Below are positions 1-11,170 of a stretch of DNA of 64,000 bases, in pieces; within the stretch, counting starts at the first letter, position 1, and each line of letters opens with the position of its first letter. The stretch comes from Dugong dugon. Lineage: Eukaryota > Chordata > Mammalia > Sirenia > Dugongidae. Location of the stretch: contig CM057482.1 of NCBI GenBank assembly GCA_030035585.1, positions 61,074,828-61,138,827 on the forward strand, given 5' to 3'. Under the pieces are notes generated by a model. That model saw nothing but the letters and a program-made list of their open reading frames with translations, did not search any database and had not been told where the DNA came from. The translations under genes were made by a program, and so were the position numbers.

Positions 1-167
1 AACTGGCAACCCCACTGAGTGTCTAGGTAGGATTTTGTTCAAACTCAGAGATTCATGGCTCAAAAAGGTTTGGAAGCCCCTTGGGAAGGAGCAATTATCC
101 AAGTGTCAGTTTCCTTAATTGCTAAGCCCTCCTCACTGCTGATTTACACAGCCCTGTACACCCTGGA

Positions 168-366
168 GGAGCCTTGGTGATACAGTGGTTAAAGCACTGG
201 GCTGCTAACCAAAAGGTCAGTTGGATCCCACCAGTTGCTCCCCAGGAAGAAGATGTGGCATCTGCTCCCATAAAGATTTACAGTCTTGGAGACCCTATGG
301 GGCCGTTCTACCCAGTCCTACAGGGTCTCTATGTGTCAGAACTGACTTGACGGCAATGAGTTACAG
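168..366 (+). repeat. AfroSINE, long type A
   Basis: A tRNA-derived SINE of Afrotheria. Its head (GAGCCTTGGTGATACAGTGG, then a turn to GCTGCTAACCAAAAGG) holds degenerate Pol III A and B box sequence. Type A tails contain TGTGGCATCTGCTCCCATAA and then a CCTATGGGG...CTACAGGGTC...GAACTGACTTGACGG ending. Short type A copies lack the middle segment. Type B copies instead have a GAAGAAAGGCCTGG middle and an ACACATGGGGTC tail. This copy is moderately diverged. Confidence 0.9.
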
Positions 367-944
367 GTACTCCCTGGAGAGGAGCAGCAGGCAGTGTAGA
401 CCCAGGGCTCATTCTGGAGTCTGCCATTTCTGGCTGTGTGACTGTCCGCTGTCCACGTCTCATGCAGGGAGTGGCTCCTAGGGGAAGAACCCCACTTTGA
501 GCACAGACATTGTGAAAGACTGTGACTCTGCCTGCAGCCCAGACAGGACATGTTTAAAGGTAAATGTGGATCAGATGGATCTGTGGGAGCCCTTCCAGCA
601 AGTACAAAGTATTTGGAAATCAATTTCTTCCCTTGCCTTCAAAATTCCTTAATTTAGTTACACAGTGTTCCCTTGTGGTCCTCGAGTTCTCTGTTTCTTG
701 CCTGCCCAGTTAAGCTCTGTGAAATGCTTAAGAAGACCCACAAACAGAGGTGTGTGAGAGTGTGTATGAGAGAGAGAGGGAAGGAGAGATTGATTTAAAT
801 CATGCCAACCCCAATCATACAACTGGATTGTCTGTTCTGGGCATGGGAGCATTGGTGGTTCGGTGGTACAATTACTGCCTTCTAGTCAAGAATTCAATTT
901 CCAGCCAATACACCTCATGTGCAGCCACCACCCATCTGTAAGTG

Positions 945-1310
945 GAGGCTAGTGTGTTGTTATGATGCTGAACAGGTTTCAGCAGAGCTTCCAGACTAAG
1001 ATGGACTAGGAAGAAAGGCCTGATGATTTACTTCCAGAAATCAGCAGTGAAAGCCCTATGGGTCACAAAGTTCTGATCATGGGAATGATGTGGGACCGGG
1101 CAGTGTTTCATTCGGTTGTGCATGGGGTTGCCGTGCATCAGGGGCTGACTCAACGGCAGCCAACAAAAAAACAAAACAACTCTGGGTGTATCTCCCAGCA
1201 CAGCTTGGCCGCAACAATGGATTCAGGCATCCAAATGATTATGGAGACAGTGCAGGACCAGGCAATGTTTTGTTCCGTTGTGCATGGAATCGCCTTCTTC
1301 CAATGACAAT
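945..1310 (+). repeat. Internally deleted RTE derivative (two 3' tails)
   Basis: The sequence begins with RTE 5'-UTR-like sequence (GGTTTCAGCAGAGCTTCCAG, the same as in the LINE at 38.0 kb) and jumps to an RTE 3' end (GGACCGGGCAGTGTTTCATT...GTTGTGCATGGGGTTGC). A second 3'-end-like piece follows at 1210-1310 (GCCGCAACAATGGATTCAGG...CAGGCAATGTTTTGTTC). It carries no coding capacity. It looks like a non-autonomous element moved by RTE machinery. Confidence 0.65.
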
Positions 1311-2089
1311 GGGTAGGGTTGTCGTTCTAAGTATAAAGTGCTTAGGGAAGTGCCTGGCACGTGGCGAGAGTCAAAAAGTGTTAGCTATCTATAGCTATAA
1401 GAGCGCCTATCAGCCCCCTCATGCTCTGCTATCTCCCCCAGTCCTCGTTCTGCTCCAGCTTCAATTAGAGTTCCATCATCTATGAGACGGCTGCTGTCAC
1501 TGTAGAGGGCAGATGCCCACAGTTAAACAGGCACATTAGCAGCCATTCTTGTTGGAGACAATCAGAAGTTACAAGGTTCCTGGGGGAGCTTGGCACTTCA
1601 TTAGGCTTCCTTCCTGGAGTAACTTAAGATTGAAGAGGCTGCCTGAAGCATCTTATGTTCAGAACAGGTATTCTTCATCCATCCACCACATATTTATGGA
1701 GCACATCTTCAAAATAGTAGCCAACGCTACTGTGTAAGGGCTATGCGAGGCATTTACCATCCATTCTCAACAACGCTGTCAGGGAAGGATTGTTACTCTT
1801 TCCAGTTTACATATGATGCTCAGTGAAGGAAGGTAACTTGCCTCAGGTCACAGCATGGATGGATTACCCAGTAAACTAAACTGTAAACAGCCGCACGCTG
1901 TGCTTACTGGTTAATCTTCCCTGGGGTCACACCATTAGAGTACCGCAGAGTGGAAATTCCATCTGGTCAGTCCAACTCCAGAGCCCAGGTTTTAACTTCT
2001 CAGCAACTTCTCTTGTGTTGAAAGAACTTAACTCCCTACCCACACAGTCTGACCAGTGGCCTGTGCTTTCTCTCTCTTCTTCCTCCCTT
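1311..2089. repeat. Unassigned sequence with a minus-strand MIR
   Basis: No gene is seen. At about 1670-1870 the pattern CAACAACGCTGTC...TTTACATATGATG...TAACTTGCCTCAGGTCACAG reads as a reverse-oriented MIR core. The rest is unassigned. Confidence 0.5.
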
Positions 2090-2099
2090 ATCCATAAAA

Positions 2100-2297
2100 C
2101 GACCAGTTAACCAGCTGCCTAGGATTCAACTCCAACTCACGGTGATCCCATGTGTGTCAGAGTAGAACTCTGCTACATAGGGTCTTCAACGGCTGGTTTT
2201 TGGGGAGCAAATTGCCAGGCCTTTCTTCCGAGGCACCTCTAGGTGAACTTGAACCGCCAACTGAGAGCATTAACCATTTGCACCAACCAGGGACTCC
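2100..2297 (-). repeat. AfroSINE, type B, with 10 bp target duplication
   Basis: Antisense type B copy ending in GCACCAACCAGGGACTCC. It is flanked by the direct repeat ATCCATAAAA at 2090-2099 and 2298-2307, marking a target-primed insertion. Confidence 0.92.
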
Positions 2298-2307
2298 ATC
2301 CATAAAA

Positions 2308-3435
2308 TGGGAAGCTGCAAATCCCACCTCTTCTCTCCTTAACTTGTAGAAAAATCCCCAAGCTTCTGTTTACACAGGCTCACTGAAACCAGAAAGGAAC
2401 AATGCTGGAGTAGCCATTGCTATTTAGCAATACAAAATCCAGGCTTCAGTTTAAACTTTGCACACCGAACCCCCTAATCTCTCTGCCACCACATTCAGAC
2501 AGAAGGTGTAAAGAGAGGCTTCCTTGTTTTCAAACTATACAGATGTAATTGTGATAAAAATTGTCTTGGGTGTCCCTGTCTTAGGCTTTTTTTTTTTTTT
2601 TTTTAATCTGGGTAGATATTTTGGGCCGCTTCAAGAAGAGAAAGGCTATTTAGAATCCTTTTTTTAGAGAAATGAAATCTTTTGTTTATTGCAATTAGCA
2701 GCGAGTATTTTGTCAACTGAATAATAACACTAGGTCCAAAGTACAGATAAGGGAATTACAGTGTATTCAAAAGGTCTTTGAAAATATTCACAGTGACATC
2801 AAGTCAAACCATGCCCTCCCCCCGCTCCCCACCCCCACCCCCACCCCCACGTACACACAAAGAACGAAAGGACACGTGGTGCTGGGCGATTTACCTGCAG
2901 AATTCCTGTTCAAACTCAGTGAAAGTCACCTAGCTAACACGTCATGCAGTGCTTTGAAAGTTTTATTAATAAAAAATCCATAGAGCAAATTTTGTGGTTA
3001 AAAGCATTTTTAGCACAGAGGCCCGGACTTGAGGCCCAGAGGGGTCCCTTGAACACAATGCCGTTCTGGGACCTTGGTCTCTTGAGGGCTCAGCAGTTGG
3101 GTAGGTTAAGGCTCCCATCTGTCCTGAGCTGTAAGCACTTCGGTTCACAGTGTCCCTCACTGAGCAGGGAGGCTGCTCCCTCCCTGGCTAGAAGACACAA
3201 GGGCATCTGGGCCTTCTTCTGTCTCCCAGATGCCTTGCTCAAGCCGTGGGAGGCTTTCTGGCTCCTCTCCAGGCTGCTTCCCTGCCCGTGTTGACACCTC
3301 CCCAGTCCCACATCCCTCAGCTGGTTCCTTCAGGGCCACAGACTCAAGGCCCTCCATGAGAGGCCGAGTGGGCGGGGCCAAAGCCTGAGCTCTCAGGACG
3401 GTGCTTTGCTGTGGGGCGTGGCTCTGCCTTGTGCT
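2308..3435. other. Unassigned intergenic stretch
   Basis: No gene is seen. It contains a T homopolymer near 2588-2604 and a C-rich simple repeat (CCCCCA)n at 2815-2851. Sequence at 3000-3430 is GC-rich with short ORFs on both strands but no recognisable domain or splice pattern. Confidence 0.6.
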
Positions 3436-3436
3436 G

Positions 3437-3785
3437 GGGTTTGAGACTTTGGACTTGTTCCTGGACCTCTCTAAACTTGAGTTTCATCATCTATTAGATG
3501 GTGATAGTAGTACTTATCTCACGGGGTAATTGTGAGATTAAACCGGTTGCCATTGAGTCAACTCCAACGCATAGTGACCCCATGTGTCTCAGAGAAGAAC
3601 TGTGTGCGATAGGGTTTTCAGCGGCTGATTTTTCAGGCATAGATGGCCAGGCCTTTCTTCTGAGGGGCCTCTGGTGGACTGGAATCTCTAGCCTTTTGTT
3701 AGCAGCCAAATATGTTAATGATTTGCACCAGCCAGGTCCTGATGTGAGATTCAATATATGAAAATACTTGGTAAATGCTCACTAA
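3437..3785 (+). repeat. MIR split by an AfroSINE
   Basis: The left part (GACCTCTCTAAACTTGAGTT...TTATCTCACGGGGTAATTGTG) and right part (CTTGGTAAATGCTCACTAAA) are consecutive pieces of one plus-strand MIR. They are separated by the SINE at about 3540-3742. TGTGAGATT occurs on both sides as the target duplication. Confidence 0.75.
3540..3742 (-). repeat. AfroSINE, type B
   Basis: Antisense copy beginning GGTTGCCATTGAGTCAACTC and reaching TTTGCACCAGCCAGG. It is inserted in a MIR with TGTGAGATT duplicated on either side. Confidence 0.9.
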
Positions 3786-3956
3786 ATTTAAATCTTCTTT
3801 GTTTCCTTCCCCTTCTATGTAGTTTTCCCTTCTTTCCCTAATGGAATTAAGAATTGAAATGGTTTGTTAACCATGTTGGCAATAATCTTAGGCAAAATTC
3901 TGAAACAGGATGAAGTTAATAAAAGAATGAAATGCTACTGACAGAAAACTGGAACT

Positions 3957-4112
3957 TAGCTCACCTGCAGTGGTTAAGAGCTCGGCTGCTAACTAAAAAG
4001 GTCGGCAGTCCGAATCCATGAGCCGCTCCTTGGAAACCCTATGAGGAGTTCTACTCTGTCCTAAAGGGTCACTACAGATCGGAATCTACTCGACAGTAAA
4101 GGGTTGATAGCT
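3957..4112 (+). repeat. AfroSINE, short type A
   Basis: Degenerate head (CTGCAGTGGTTAAGAGCTCG) joined directly to GCTCCTTGGAAACCCTATGA, lacking the middle segment of the long form. The tail is AATCTACTCGACAGTAAAGG. Confidence 0.85.
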
Positions 4113-5185
4113 GGCAATGGAGGGAAGATCCATATGTGAGGTGGGGACAGCAGGGCTCTGAGATTTGTCTTCCCTTTGGGCTCTTAAGTGATGTTCATTG
4201 ACAGCACCTCTGTTTTCTGAGGCCTGTTCTACCCCTTTGTACTCTGGCCCAGACATGTACCATCCGTCATGCCTTGGAGCCCTGTGACAAAGCAGAGACC
4301 TGGCTGCAACTTGTTTAGAAGATTTCACTAATGGCTAAGAGGTCAAAAAAGGGAAACAAACAAAGAAGAACAAGCAACCAGATAATCTGGCTTATCCATC
4401 TTTAGTAAGCAGCCCCTTATGGGGAAGCCTTCCTGCCTGGCTGCCCTTCTGCCTCCATGTGGTGGAGGTCACATTAGGCCCCTGCCAGCCTAGAGGGATC
4501 TCGTGAACCTTTGCACCAGAGATGGCCAATTCGTAGTCTACATGTTGCCAATCCTCAACTACTCACGGTGGACATCACTAATCAACCACAGCACTCTTCT
4601 TCGTTGAAGACTTAGCCTCGTATCAACTACCAATCGAAGTCAAACCAACTTGTGATCCCTGCTTTAGACTCCTCAAGGTCCTTATCAAAAAGGCCAAAGC
4701 TTAGAGAGGGCCAGGAAATTCCTTTGCCAGCCTTCTTAAGGCCCTCCTTCTGAGTTCTGGTGTCCTGTCTGAAAGCTACCTTGTCTCCAAGTGAATGACC
4801 CACCAGGAATGACATGTCAGAAGAGCCCACACCTGCTGATAGAGGTGCCCTTCTCTACTCACCAACTCAAAACCACACATTCATATGAAGGTCAATAAGA
4901 GAAGGATCCTTCCAGGAGCCTCCTTTTCTACTCTCCAGGTCCAGAATCAACACCAGGGGATCCTACAGTATTGGCTGAAGTTGGACATCACCGTGTCATC
5001 ATACTTCTACCCTATTTTTATCATTCTCACTGAGGACAAAGAAAAGTACAAAACTAGGTATGCACCCAGCTAGAAACATGAAGATACTGATCCTTGGGGT
5101 ACAGGGCCCAAGACAGTGCCTGATAATGTGAAGATGACTCCCTTTCTTACCCAAGTCTTCTGCTTCCCCCATCCCCTTAGTGGTT
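4113..5185. other. Unassigned intergenic stretch
   Basis: No gene, RNA or family-assignable repeat is recognised. Short ORFs on both strands show no domain-like sequence. Confidence 0.5.
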
Positions 5186-6360
5186 CTGCTGAGAAGAACC
5201 AAGAATCACTAAATGCCTACCAAGTGTTTTACTTGTGTCATTAAATTTTCACACCAACTCTGTGAGGTATGTATGTATTCTTTTTGTGTGTATGTGTGCT
5301 TTAGGTGAAAATTTACAGAGCAAATTAGTTTCTCATTAAACAATTAATACACAAATTGTTTTGTGACATTGGTTGCCAACCCGTGATGTGTCAACACTCT
5401 CCCCTTCTCTGTCCTGGGTTCCCTGTTTCCATTTGTCCAGTTTTCCTGGCCCTTCCTACCTTCTCATCTTTGCTTCTGGGCTGGTGTGCCCATTTAGTCT
5501 CATATACCTGATTGAACTACGAAGCATGTTCCCCACATGTGTTATTGTTTGCCTTACAGACCTGTCTAACCTTTAGCTGAAGGGTGAGCCTCAGGAGTAA
5601 CTTTGGTACTAAGTTAAAAGAGTGTCCGAGTGCCATACTCTTGGGGTTTCTCCAGTCTCTGTCAGACCAGCAAGTCTGGCCTTTTTTTATGAATGTGAAT
5701 TTCATTCTATATTTTTCTCCTGCTCTGTGCGGGACCCTCTATTGTGACCCCTGTCAGAGCAGTTGTTGGTAGTAGCTGGGCACCATCTAGTTGTGCTGGG
5801 ATCAGTCTGGAGGAGGTTGTGGTCTTTTCCTTGTGTCTTTGATTTTCTTCATTCTCCTTTGCTACGGCAGGGAAGAGACCAGTAGATGCCTCTTAGATGG
5901 CCACTGGCAAGCTTTTAAGACCCCAGACGCTACTCACCACAGTTGGATGTAGAACATTTTCTTTGTAAACTATGTTATGCCTATTGAGCTAGATGTCCCC
6001 TGAAACTATGGTTGCCAGCCTTCAGCCCAGTAACTCGGTCCCTCAGGGAGTCTGGATGTGTCTCTGAAGCTTCTATGACTTCTCTTTGGTCAAGCTGTGC
6101 TGACTTCCACAGTATTGTGTACTGTCTTACCCTTTACCAAAGTTACCAGCTATCTACTATTTAGTAAGTGTTTTTCCCTCTATCTGTATTTTCTTGATGC
6201 CCATTTTACAGATAAGGCAATTGAGGCTCAGGATGGTTAAAACAAAAGACGTTTCCCAAGGTCACACAGGTAATAAGTAGTTGAGCAAGTACTTGAACCC
6301 AGGACTTTATAGCTTTAAAGCCCATGCTCTTTCTACACCATGCTGCTCCTGACGTCAAAC
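5186..6360 (-). repeat. MIR split by an L1-like insertion
   Basis: The antisense MIR pieces at 5186-5279 (AGTGTTTTACTTGTGTCATT...AACTCTGTGAGGTATG) and about 6186-6360 (CCCATTTTACAGATAAGGCA...GAACCCAGGACTTTATAGC) are adjacent in the MIR consensus but lie 900 bp apart here. Both junctions show a TGTATT(C/T)TTTT-like motif, a plausible target duplication of the inserted element. Confidence 0.75.
5281..6183 (-). repeat. L1-like LINE 3' end
   Basis: An antisense interspersed repeat beginning with a T-rich run (the poly(A) tail in reverse) and CTTTAGGTGAAAATTTACAG. It continues through GTCTGTCAGACC-like and TTTTAAGACCCCAGACGCTA segments. I recognise the pattern as an abundant elephant repeat that I take to be an L1 3' region, but I am not certain of the family name. 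No coding sequence is present. Confidence 0.6.
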
Positions 6361-7145
6361 CCTGTAAGACACAGTCAGAGGTCACTCTCAGACCCAGACC
6401 TGTCCTGAACCAGGGAACGATTGCCATCATCCTTAGTCTAGAAGGTACAAGAAAAGGTCTTATCTGCAAAGAAGGGCTTGAATAATATTGTTCACATAAT
6501 AGAGTGTCATGGGGTGGTTCACAGGAATAGCTTGTGGTGGCCAATTGATGGAATTTCTTGAGATTCAAGAATCCTAACTTAAGTCCTCCGCAGTTGTCTG
6601 CTTGATGCCAAGAAGCAGGCAAATGAGAGTAATAGATCAAGACCATTCTTCCAGACCAAAGATTCTAACCACAACCAACCTATCAGCACGTATTGGCAGA
6701 TCAACTCAAACAAGTCTCACATCAGCCCACTTTCCCCACATCCACCACCACCACCACCACCACCCTGGTCCAAGTCACCATCGTACCTCTCCAGGAACAC
6801 TGCAGTAACTCTTAATCCAGCTCTTCAAATCCACTCTATTCCAAATTCTTCTCATCACAGCCATAAAACTCCCTGCTTAGGAGTTGCCAAGGACTTCTCC
6901 TTGCTCCTTGCTCTTCTCCTTGCAGGCTCCTTATGATGGCCTACAAGTTTCTAGCTTATCTGGACCCTTCCTATTCCCCTCATATCTTATTTGTTTGCTT
7001 GTTATCTGCTTTTGCATCTGTTTCCCCAAGTAGAAAGTTTCCTGCAGGAAGGGATATTTTCTGCTTTGTCCACTTCTGTAACCCCAATATCCAGCACTGT
7101 GTCTAGCTTATACTAAACATTCAAAAACATTAATATACAAATGAA
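6361..7145. other. Unassigned intergenic stretch with a CCA microsatellite
   Basis: No gene is seen. A short (CCA)n tract lies at 6741-6764 and produces an artificial His run in one frame. A MIR- or L2-like tail may be present near 7020-7130 but is too weak to name. Confidence 0.5.
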
Positions 7146-7149
7146 TGTT

Positions 7150-10100
7150 GTCTGTAACAGGTGTTGTTGCTGTTATTAGGTGCCATCAAGCCGGTTCTGA
7201 CTCATAGCAACCCTATGTGCTACAGAACGAAGCACTGCCCTGTCTTGCATCATCCTCACAATTGTTGTTACACTTGAGCCCATTGTTTTAGCCACTCTAT
7301 CAATCCATTTCCTCGAAGGCCTTCCTCTTTTTTGCTGACCCTCTGCTTTACCAAGTATGATGTCTTTCTCCAGGGACTGATCCCTTCTGATAACATGTCC
7401 AAAGTATGTGAGAGGAAGTCTCATCATCCTTGCTTTTAAGGAGCATTCTGGCTGTATTTCTTCCAAGAAAGATCTGTTCGTTCTTGCGGCAGTCCGTGGT
7501 ATATTCAACACTCTTCACCAACGCCGCAATTTGAAGGCCTCAATTCTTCTTTGGTCTTCCTTATTCATCGTCTGGCTTTCTATGCATATGAGGCGATTGA
7601 AAACATCATGGCTTGGGTCAGGTGCGCCTTAGTCTTCAAGGTGACATCTTTGCTTTTTAACACTTTAAAAAGGTCTTTTGCAGCAGATTTGCCTAATGCA
7701 ATGTGTCTTTTGATTTTTGACTGGTGTTGATTGTGGATCCAAGTAAAAAGAAATGCTTGACAACTTTAATCTTTTCTCCATTTATCGCGATGTTGCTTAT
7801 TGGTCCAGCTGTGAGGATTTTTGTTTTCTTTATGTAATCCATACTCTTGGATCTTCATCAGTAAGTGCTTCAAGTCCTCTTCACTTTCAGCAAGCAAGGT
7901 TGTGTCATCTGCATATTGCAGGTTGTTAATGAGTCTTCCTCCAATCTTGATGCCCCGTTCTTTTCATATAGTCCAGCTTCTCAGATTATTTGCTCAGCAT
8001 ACAGATTGAATAAGTATGGTGAAAGGATACAACCCTGAAGCACACATTTCCTGACTATAAACCACGCAGTATCCTCTTGTTCTGCTCAAATGACTGCCTC
8101 TTGATCTATGTACAGGTTCCTCATGAGCACAATGAGGTGTTCTAGAATTCCCATTCTTCGGAATGTTATTCATAATTTGTTATGATCCACATAGTCAAAT
8201 GCCTTTGCATAGTCAATAAAACATAGGTAAACATCTTTCTGGTATTCTCTGCTTGCAGCCAGGATCCATCTGACATCAACAATGATATTCCTGGTTCCAC
8301 ATCCTCTTTTGATTCCAGCTTGAATTTCTGGTAGTTCCCTGTCGATGTACTGCCGCAGCCGCTTCTGAATGACCTTCAGCAAAATTTTACTTGCATGTGA
8401 TATGAATGATATTGTTCGATAATTTCCGTCCTCAGTGTGATCACCCTTCTTTGGATCAGGCATAAATACTGTTCTCTTCCAGTTGGTTGGCCAGGTAGCT
8501 GTCTTTCAAATTTCTTGGCATAGAGGAGTGAGAACTTCCAGCACTGCATCCGTTTGTTGAAACATCTCAACATTCCTGAAGCCTCATTTTTCACCAGTGC
8601 CTTCAGAGGAGCTTGGACGCCTTCCTTCAGTACCATCAGTTCCTGATCATATGCTGCCTCCTGAAATGGTTGAACATTTGGTATAGTGACTCTGTGTATT
8701 TTTTCCATCTTCTTTTGATGCTTCTTGCATCATTTAATATTTTCCCTGTAGAAACTTTAAATATTGCAACTTGTCTTAGTCATCTAGTGCTGCTATAACA
8801 GAAATACCACAAGTGGATGGCTTTAACAAAGAGAAGCTTATTTCCTCACAGTCAAAGTAGGCTAAAAGTCCAAATTCAGGGTATCAGTTCCAGGGAAAGT
8901 CTTTCTCTCTCTGTCGGCCTTCTCATCAGTGTTCCCCTGGACTAGGGGCTTCTCGGCGCAGGGACCCCTGTCCAAAGGACGCGCTCTGCTCCTGGCACTG
9001 CTTTCTTGATGGTATGAGGTCCCCCTGTCTCACTGCTCACTTCTGTCTTTTATATCTCAAGAGATTGCCTCAGGTCACAATCCAGTTTTATAGATCAGGT
9101 CCTGCCCTACTAACACAACTGCCACCCATCCTCCCTCATTAACATCATAGAGGCAAGTTTACAACATGCAGGAAACAGTACCAGGAATCATGGCCTAGCC
9201 AAACTGATTACACACATTGTTGGGGGGACATAATTCAAACCATGACACATCTTGAGGCTTGAATTTCTTTTTAAGTTCTTTCAGCTTGAGAAATGCCAAA
9301 TGAGTTCTTCCCTTTTGGTTTTCTAACTCCAGGTCTTTGCACATGTCACTATAATACTTTGTTTTCTTGAGCTGCCTTTTGAAATCTTCTGTTCAGCTCT
9401 TTTACTTCATCATTTCTTCATTTGCTTTAGCTACTCCACATTCAAGAGCAAGTTCCAGAGTCTCTTCTGACATCCATTTTCATCTTTTCTTTCTTTCCTG
9501 TCTTTTTAATGACCTCTTGCTTTCTTCACGTATGTTGTCCTTGATGTCATTCCACAACTTGTCTGGTCTCCGGTCATTAGTGTTCAAAGCATCAAATCTA
9601 TTCTCTAAATTCAGGTGGAATATACTCAAGGTCGTACTTTGGCTCTCATGGATTGTTCTAATTTTCTTCAGCTTCGACTTGAACTTTCATATGAGTAATT
9701 GATGGTCTGTTCCACATTTGGCTCCTGGCCTTGTTCTGACTGATGATATTGAGCTTTTCCATTGTCTCTTTCCACAGATGTAGCCAATTTGATTCCTGTG
9801 TATTCCATCTGGAGAGGTCCATTTGTATAGTCACCGTTTCTGTTGGTGATAAAAGGTATTTGCAATGAAGAAGTCGTTGGTCTTTCAAAATTCTATCATG
9901 TGATCTCTGGCATTGTTTCTATTACCAAGACCATATTTTCCAACTACTAACCTTTCTTCTTTGTTTCCAATTTTTGCATTCCAAACATCAGTAATTATCA
10001 ATGCATCCTGAATGCATGTCTGATCAATTTCAGACTACAGAAGTTGGTAATAATCTTCAATTTCTTCATCTTTGGCCCTAGTGATTGGTGCGTACATTTG

Positions 10101-10390
10101 AGTAACGGTCATATTAACTGGTCTTCCTTGTCGGTGTATGGATATTAGCCTATCACTGACAACGTTGTACATCAGAATAGATCCTGAAATGTTCTTTTTG
10201 ACTATGAATGTAACACCATTCCTCCTCAGGTTGTCATTCCCAGCATAGTACCATATGATTGTCTGATTCAAAATGGCCAATACTAGTCCATTTCAGCTCA
10301 CTAATGCCTAGGATATCACTGTGTATGCATTCCATTTCATTTTTGACAATATCCAGTTTTCCTAGACTCATACTTCTCAACATGTAGAAT
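7150..10390 (-). mobile_element. RTE LINE (BovB-like), 5'-truncated and decayed
   Basis: A minus-strand non-LTR retrotransposon whose coding region held an apurinic endonuclease followed by reverse transcriptase. Reading leftwards from 10.39 kb, endonuclease remnants lie at 10035-10280 (NGVTFIVKKNISGS) and RT at 8170-8463 (ISFISHASKILLKVIQKRL, CFIDYAKAFDYVDHNKL). An intact YADD catalytic box lies at 7904-7915 followed by TTLLAESE. A C-terminal region reaches 7176 (LTYFGHVIRRDQSLEKDI). The 3' end lies near 7150 with a TTGTTGCTGTTATTAGGTGC pattern. Frameshifts and stops break it into many short ORFs, and a 476 bp LTR interrupts it at 8772-9247. Compared with the copy at 38 kb it lacks the first roughly 400 bp. 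Confidence 0.92.
8772..9247 (-). mobile_element. MaLR-type solo LTR inserted in the RTE LINE
   Basis: The element has TGTCTTAG...CCATGACA termini (TG...CA). It is the reverse complement of the LTRs at 26034-26547 and 42530-43054, sharing GCTATAACAGAAATACCACA and GGTCCAAAGG-like blocks. Flanks CAACT (8767-8771) and CATCT (9248-9252) are a worn 5 bp target duplication. It interrupts LINE sequence that resumes on either side. Confidence 0.85.
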
Positions 10391-10544
10391 AAATATAAAC
10401 TCTCCTAAAGCAATATCCTAGATTTCTTTGTTACCTTCCTTGGCCTAAGTTACCCTACCTGTTAGTCTTGCCTTCCCATGGACAGATCTAATGATCTTAC
10501 GCACTCAGCAAACTTTATAGGGTTACTACTATTTGCAAGGCACT

Positions 10545-10712
10545 GGAAACCCTGGTGGTGTAGTAGTTAAGAGCTATGGCTGCTAACCAAAAGGGCGGCA
10601 GTTCGAATCCACCAGGCGCTCCTTGGAAACTCTATGGGGCAATTCTACTCTGTCCTATAGGTTCGCTATGAGTTGGAATCAACTCAAGGACTATGAGTTT
10701 GGGTTTTTGTTT
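10545..10712 (+). repeat. AfroSINE, short type A, with (GTTT)n tail
   Basis: Well-preserved head AACCCTGGTGGTGTAGTAGT and B-box region GCAGTTCGAATCCACC, joined to GCGCTCCTTGGAAACTCTAT. It is followed by a (TTTG)n run to about 10735. Confidence 0.93.
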
Positions 10713-10855
10713 GTTTGTTTGTTTGTTTGTTTTTGGTACTAGGTACTGGCAAGGCCAAGATGAATAAGACACAGTATTTGCCTAGGAGGAAAGCCCAGAC
10801 TATTGGGGGGAATTTATGTATACAAATGACATGGGTAATATCTTATTATGTGCTC

Positions 10856-11170
10856 TGTTATGTACTGAATTGTGTCTCCCAAAAAGATAGGTTGAAATCC
10901 TAACCCAAGTACCTGTGAACACGACCTTGTTCGGGGAAATAGGGCTTTTCTTTTGTTACCAATTGGGTCAAACGTGATCATACTGGAGTAGGATGGGCCC
11001 TAGTCCTAATTCTTTCTGAGTGTGTCTTACAAAAAGGCAGTGACTTATGGGGGGTTGGAGGGGTTGACACCATGTGATGACGGAGGCAGATGCATCTATG
11101 AGCAGCAAAGGAATGCCAAGGATTGTTGGCAGCCACCAGAAACTAGGAAAGAGGCCCACAGATGGGTGGT
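10856..11170 (+). mobile_element. MLT1-like MaLR LTR fragment
   Basis: Starts TGTTATGTACTGAATTGTGT and carries CCTAACCCAAGTACCTGTGA and GGGCCCTAGTCCTAATTC, matching the MLT1 class of ERVL-MaLR LTRs. The 3' end is eroded beyond about 11170. Confidence 0.8.
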
